A stretch of 8,871 nt of DNA from Candidatus Competibacteraceae bacterium (GTDB lineage Bacteria; Pseudomonadota; Gammaproteobacteria; Competibacterales; Competibacteraceae): positions 1 to 8,871 of the forward strand of contig JAGRHM010000342.1 of NCBI GenBank assembly GCA_020445005.1, given 5' to 3'. The notes below the pieces were generated by a model that ran no database searches, was not told the origin of the DNA, and saw only the letters and a program-made list of their open reading frames with translations. The translations under genes and the position numbers were made by a program. Positions 6,625-8,871 of the stretch are shown piece by piece (the stretch's first letter is position 1; every line of letters starts with the position of its first letter).

Positions 6625-7886
6625 AACCGATGTCCCGGCATTTATCCGAAGCGGCGCTGGTCGCTCTGCTGGCTGGACTGCTGACCGTGCCAATTTTGGG
6701 TATTCAGATTCAGGTCGAAGGCATCAATGTCTCCCTGGAGGGCGAACCCTGGCCGGTTGTGCTGGCTATGATCGCGGTATTCGTGGCGCGGTTGCTGCAA
6801 ATTCCTTTAAAAGCGGTTTCCGGTCTGATTCATATTACCCACCGATTGTCTTTACCCACGCATTTGCCGAAAGCGTATGTTCTGCTGTTACTGGCCCTGG
6901 TGATCATTGCCGCCGCAATCTGGCCGTTCACGGCTTCCCGGGGTTCAGTGGATATTGCCACGCTGGCGCTGATCTACGTCATGCTGGGCTTGGGCTTGAA
7001 CGTGGTCGTGGGTTTTGCCGGGCTGCTGGATTTAGGCTACGTCGCTTTCTACGCGGTTGGCGCTTACGGCTACGCGCTGCTGTCGATGCATTTCGGCCTG
7101 TCGTTCTGGGAATGTCTGCCGCTGTGCGTGATCATGGCCGCTACTACTGGTTGCCTACTGGGATTTCCCGTGCTACGTCTGCGCGGCGACTACCTGGCCA
7201 TTGTCACACTGGGGTTTGGTGAGATCATTCGCTTGTTGTTGAATAATCTGGATGAACTGACCGGTGGCCCTGACGGGATTGGCAATATTCCCAAACCGAC
7301 GCTGTTTGGTCTGGAATTCGCCCGCCGACCGAGTATTGAGGATGGAACCACTTTTCACGAGTTTTTCGGCCTCGATTACAGCGGCGCCGACACCGTGATC
7401 TTTCTCTACCTCGTCGCGCTGGTCATGACCCTGTTCATCCTGTATGTGATTAACCGGTTGATTCGGATGCCGGTCGGGCGGGCCTGGGAAGCGTTGCGAG
7501 AGGATGAAATTGCCTGCCGCTCGCTGGGCTTGAATCCGACGACTATCAAACTGTCCGCTTTCGGTTTCGGCGCATCGACCGCCGGTTTCGCCGGGGCGTT
7601 CTTCGCTGCCCGGCAGGGGTTCATCAACCCGGAATCCTTTACTTTCATCGAATCGGCGATTGTTCTGGCGATTGTCGTACTGGGCGGCATGGGTTCCCAG
7701 ATCGGCGTCATTTTGGCTGCTATCGCCCTAACAGCATTGCCGGAAATCGCCCGGCAGTTCGCGGAATACCGCATGTTGATTTTCGGTCTCGTACTGGTGC
7801 TGATGATGATCTGGCGGCCTCAGGGCCTGCTGCCAGTGACTCGACCCCGGTTGGAATTACCGGTGCGGGGTGAGGAGACATCATGA
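6621..7886 (+). CDS. livM: branched-chain amino acid ABC transporter permease LivM
   Basis: The 421-aa product is the second permease of the importer and close in length to E. coli LivM (425 aa). Two N-terminal membrane segments (about 11-30 and 45-62) precede the conserved permease core, as in E. coli LivM; shorter relatives lack them. Core motifs are [23 protein letters not shown] (122-144 region), [18 protein letters not shown] (185-202), TGGPDGI (214-220) and [10 protein letters not shown] (353-362). The EAA-like loop [17 protein letters not shown] (289-305) should dock on the ATPase. The ATG overlaps the livH stop by four bases (ATGA), and GAGAAGG (6613-6619) lies just upstream, so translation is probably coupled to livH. 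The end overlaps livG in the same way. Confidence 0.96.
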   Translation: MKPMSRHLSEAALVALLAGLLTVPILGIQIQVEGINVSLEGEPWPVVLAMIAVFVARLLQIPLKAVSGLIHITHRLSLPTHLPKAYVLLLLALVIIAAAIWPFTASRGSVDIATLALIYVMLGLGLNVVVGFAGLLDLGYVAFYAVGAYGYALLSMHFGLSFWECLPLCVIMAATTGCLLGFPVLRLRGDYLAIVTLGFGEIIRLLLNNLDELTGGPDGIGNIPKPTLFGLEFARRPSIEDGTTFHEFFGLDYSGADTVIFLYLVALVMTLFILYVINRLIRMPVGRAWEALREDEIACRSLGLNPTTIKLSAFGFGASTAGFAGAFFAARQGFINPESFTFIESAIVLAIVVLGGMGSQIGVILAAIALTALPEIARQFAEYRMLIFGLVLVLMMIWRPQGLLPVTRPRLELPVRGEETS

Positions 7887-8689
7887 GCGAGTCCTCCCCT
7901 CGCGCTGTTGCTACCCCGGCGGTGGATCGTCCCCTGCTGCAAGTCTGGGAGCTGAGCATGCGCTTCGGCGGATTGCTGGCCGTGGACAAGGTCACTTTCG
8001 AAGTGCGCCCCCACCAGATTTTTGCGGTCATTGGTCCCAATGGCGCGGGCAAGACAACCGTTTTCAACTGCATCGGCGGCTTTTATCAGCCTACTTCGGG
8101 AAGCGTGTTGCTCGATGGGCACGCCATCCAAGGTCTGCCCAGCCATCGCATTGCCCGGCTGGGCCTGGTGCGCACTTTTCAGAATGTGCGCTTGTTCAAA
8201 AACATGACCGTGGTGGAGAACCTGCTGATTTCCCAGCACACGCAACTGGAAACCGGGTTTTTGCAGGGCTTGTTTAAAACTCCCAAGTATCGTCGCGCTG
8301 AGGTCAGGGCGCTGGAGCGGGCGGCGTACTGGCTGGAAAAAGTGGGTCTGTTATCGGTCGCCAACCGGGAAGCCGGTAATTTGGCCTACGGGCAACAGCG
8401 GCGTCTGGAAATTGCCCGATGCATGATTACCCAGCCCAAGCTGTTGATGCTGGACGAGCCAGCAGCGGGCCTGAACCCGCAGGAAACGCGCGACCTGGAC
8501 CGGTTGATCAATGAACTGCGCGCTGAACATGAGGTGGCGGTGCTGCTGATCGAACATGACATGAGCCTGGTGATGGGCATCTCCGACGAAATTCTGGTCA
8601 TGGAATACGGTCGCCCCATCGCTGCCGGCGTTCCCGAGCAAATCCGCAACGATCCCCGCGTGATCAAGGCGTATCTGGGAGAAGATTGA
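7883..8689 (+). CDS. livG: branched-chain amino acid ABC transporter ATP-binding protein LivG
   Basis: The 268-aa product is a cytoplasmic ATPase that drives uptake through LivHM. All ABC motifs are intact: Walker [10 protein letters not shown] (51-59), Q-loop Gln100 in [10 protein letters not shown], signature [12 protein letters not shown] (168-179), Walker B LLMLDEP (187-193) with catalytic Glu192, D-loop AGLNPQ (195-200) and H-loop His225. Segments FGGLLAVD (28-35), NLAYGQQRR and the C-terminal VIKAYLGED match LivG rather than its partner LivF. The N-terminus has about 13 more residues than E. coli LivG, including a proline- and serine-rich start. AGGAG (7873-7877) lies five bases before the ATG, which overlaps the livM stop by ATGA. 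The partner ATPase LivF, usually encoded next, is absent from the remaining 182 bp, so the heterodimer partner must come from elsewhere or LivG may act with another ATPase. Confidence 0.95.
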   Translation: MSESSPRAVATPAVDRPLLQVWELSMRFGGLLAVDKVTFEVRPHQIFAVIGPNGAGKTTVFNCIGGFYQPTSGSVLLDGHAIQGLPSHRIARLGLVRTFQNVRLFKNMTVVENLLISQHTQLETGFLQGLFKTPKYRRAEVRALERAAYWLEKVGLLSVANREAGNLAYGQQRRLEIARCMITQPKLLMLDEPAAGLNPQETRDLDRLINELRAEHEVAVLLIEHDMSLVMGISDEILVMEYGRPIAAGVPEQIRNDPRVIKAYLGED

Positions 8690-8702
8690 ATACGCTGTTT
8701 TT

Positions 8703-8726
8703 CGGATATTTTTTGGAAATTATCCG
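8703..8726 (+). terminator. possible 3'-end hairpin of the liv transcript
   Basis: CGGATA (8703-8708) pairs with TATCCG (8721-8726). After one T-T mismatch, TTT (8710-8712) pairs with AAA (8717-8719) around the loop TTGG. It starts 14 bp after the livG stop codon. A T-run precedes the stem but none follows it, so it is not a typical Rho-independent terminator; it may instead protect the 3' end of the message after Rho-dependent termination. Confidence 0.35.
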
Positions 8727-8809
8727 GCAAACCGTTTCCACGCACTGGCCCATTGCCAGGGGTAATCTGACTCTTGAAGGGCCGGGGGATATTGACCACT
8801 TTCTTGCAG

Positions 8810-8815
8810 TATAAT
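8810..8815 (+). promoter_or_regulatory. possible -10 box for a gene to the right
   Basis: TATAAT is a perfect sigma-70 -10 hexamer. TTGACC (8792-8797) upstream is a good -35 hexamer, but it is separated by only 12 bp, well below the usual 16-18 bp, and no other -35 fits. If active, transcription would begin near 8822, just before an ATG at 8828 whose frame is open to the window edge. The case is weak. Confidence 0.25.
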
Positions 8816-8871
8816 CAGCCGAGTAGGATGATATACGGAACTGTAGAATCACTTGTAGTGCGGACGCTTCG

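Larger units (their letters stand above)
8690..8871. other. non-coding region downstream of livG
   Basis: This stretch shows no recognisable gene. It is more AT-rich at its start than the liv genes. It holds a hairpin at 8703-8726, a short inverted repeat CTGGC-CCATT-GCCAG (8745-8759), and a perfect TATAAT (8810-8815). A TTG-started frame of 42 codons (8686-8814) and an ATG frame open from 8828 to the window edge exist, but neither resembles a known protein. LivF would be expected here in the usual gene order; none of its motifs are found in any forward frame. Confidence 0.6.

Noticed and set aside
6506..7222. Plus-strand frame of 238 codons across the livH-livM junction
   Set aside because: It overlaps two clearly identified permease genes in another frame and its composition (Arg, Cys, Gly rich) is that of a shifted GC-rich gene.
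8745..8760. Sigma-54 promoter suggested by TGGC...TTGCC
   Set aside because: The spacing between the GG and GC elements is too short for a -24/-12 promoter.

Overview
This 8.9-kb window is ordinary-looking chromosomal DNA from a GC-rich proteobacterium, most probably a gammaproteobacterium. The LivJ/K-, LivH-, LivM-, LivG-, HemN-, PrmB-, Psd- and RecB-like proteins all resemble the Escherichia coli proteins from memory. A lineage near the Chromatiales or Competibacteraceae is possible, but that is a guess. No mobile element, CRISPR array, tRNA or rRNA was seen. Coding density is high and almost every long reading frame resolves to a known family.

Left part (1-1132, minus strand): the first 31 codons of recB (Walker A helicase motif) run off the left edge. 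Upstream of recB, on the same strand, is a complete phosphatidylserine decarboxylase gene (psd), which makes phosphatidylethanolamine. A 138-bp divergent spacer with a 6-3-6 inverted repeat separates psd from the next block.

Middle part (1271-4392): prmB (glutamine methylation of ribosomal protein L3) is followed after 18 bp by hemN (oxygen-independent coproporphyrinogen III oxidase, haem synthesis), both on the plus strand. Facing hemN, on the minus strand, is an orphan class I SAM-dependent methyltransferase-like gene whose substrate cannot be read from the sequence.

Right part (4485-8689, plus strand): a branched-chain amino acid (LIV-I/HAAT) ABC uptake operon holds the periplasmic binding protein, permease livH, permease livM and ATPase livG. 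A strong hairpin containing a 14-bp tandem repeat separates the binding-protein gene from livH, as expected where the abundant binding protein must be made in excess over the membrane parts. livH-livM and livM-livG each overlap by ATGA, so they are probably translationally coupled. The second ATPase, livF, is usually the last gene but is not in the 182 bp after livG, where a hairpin, a TATAAT box and only tiny reading frames are seen.

No undescribed system was found. The points most worth a second look are the missing livF, the repeat-bearing hairpin after the binding-protein gene, the orphan methyltransferase, and the inverted repeat in the psd/prmB spacer.
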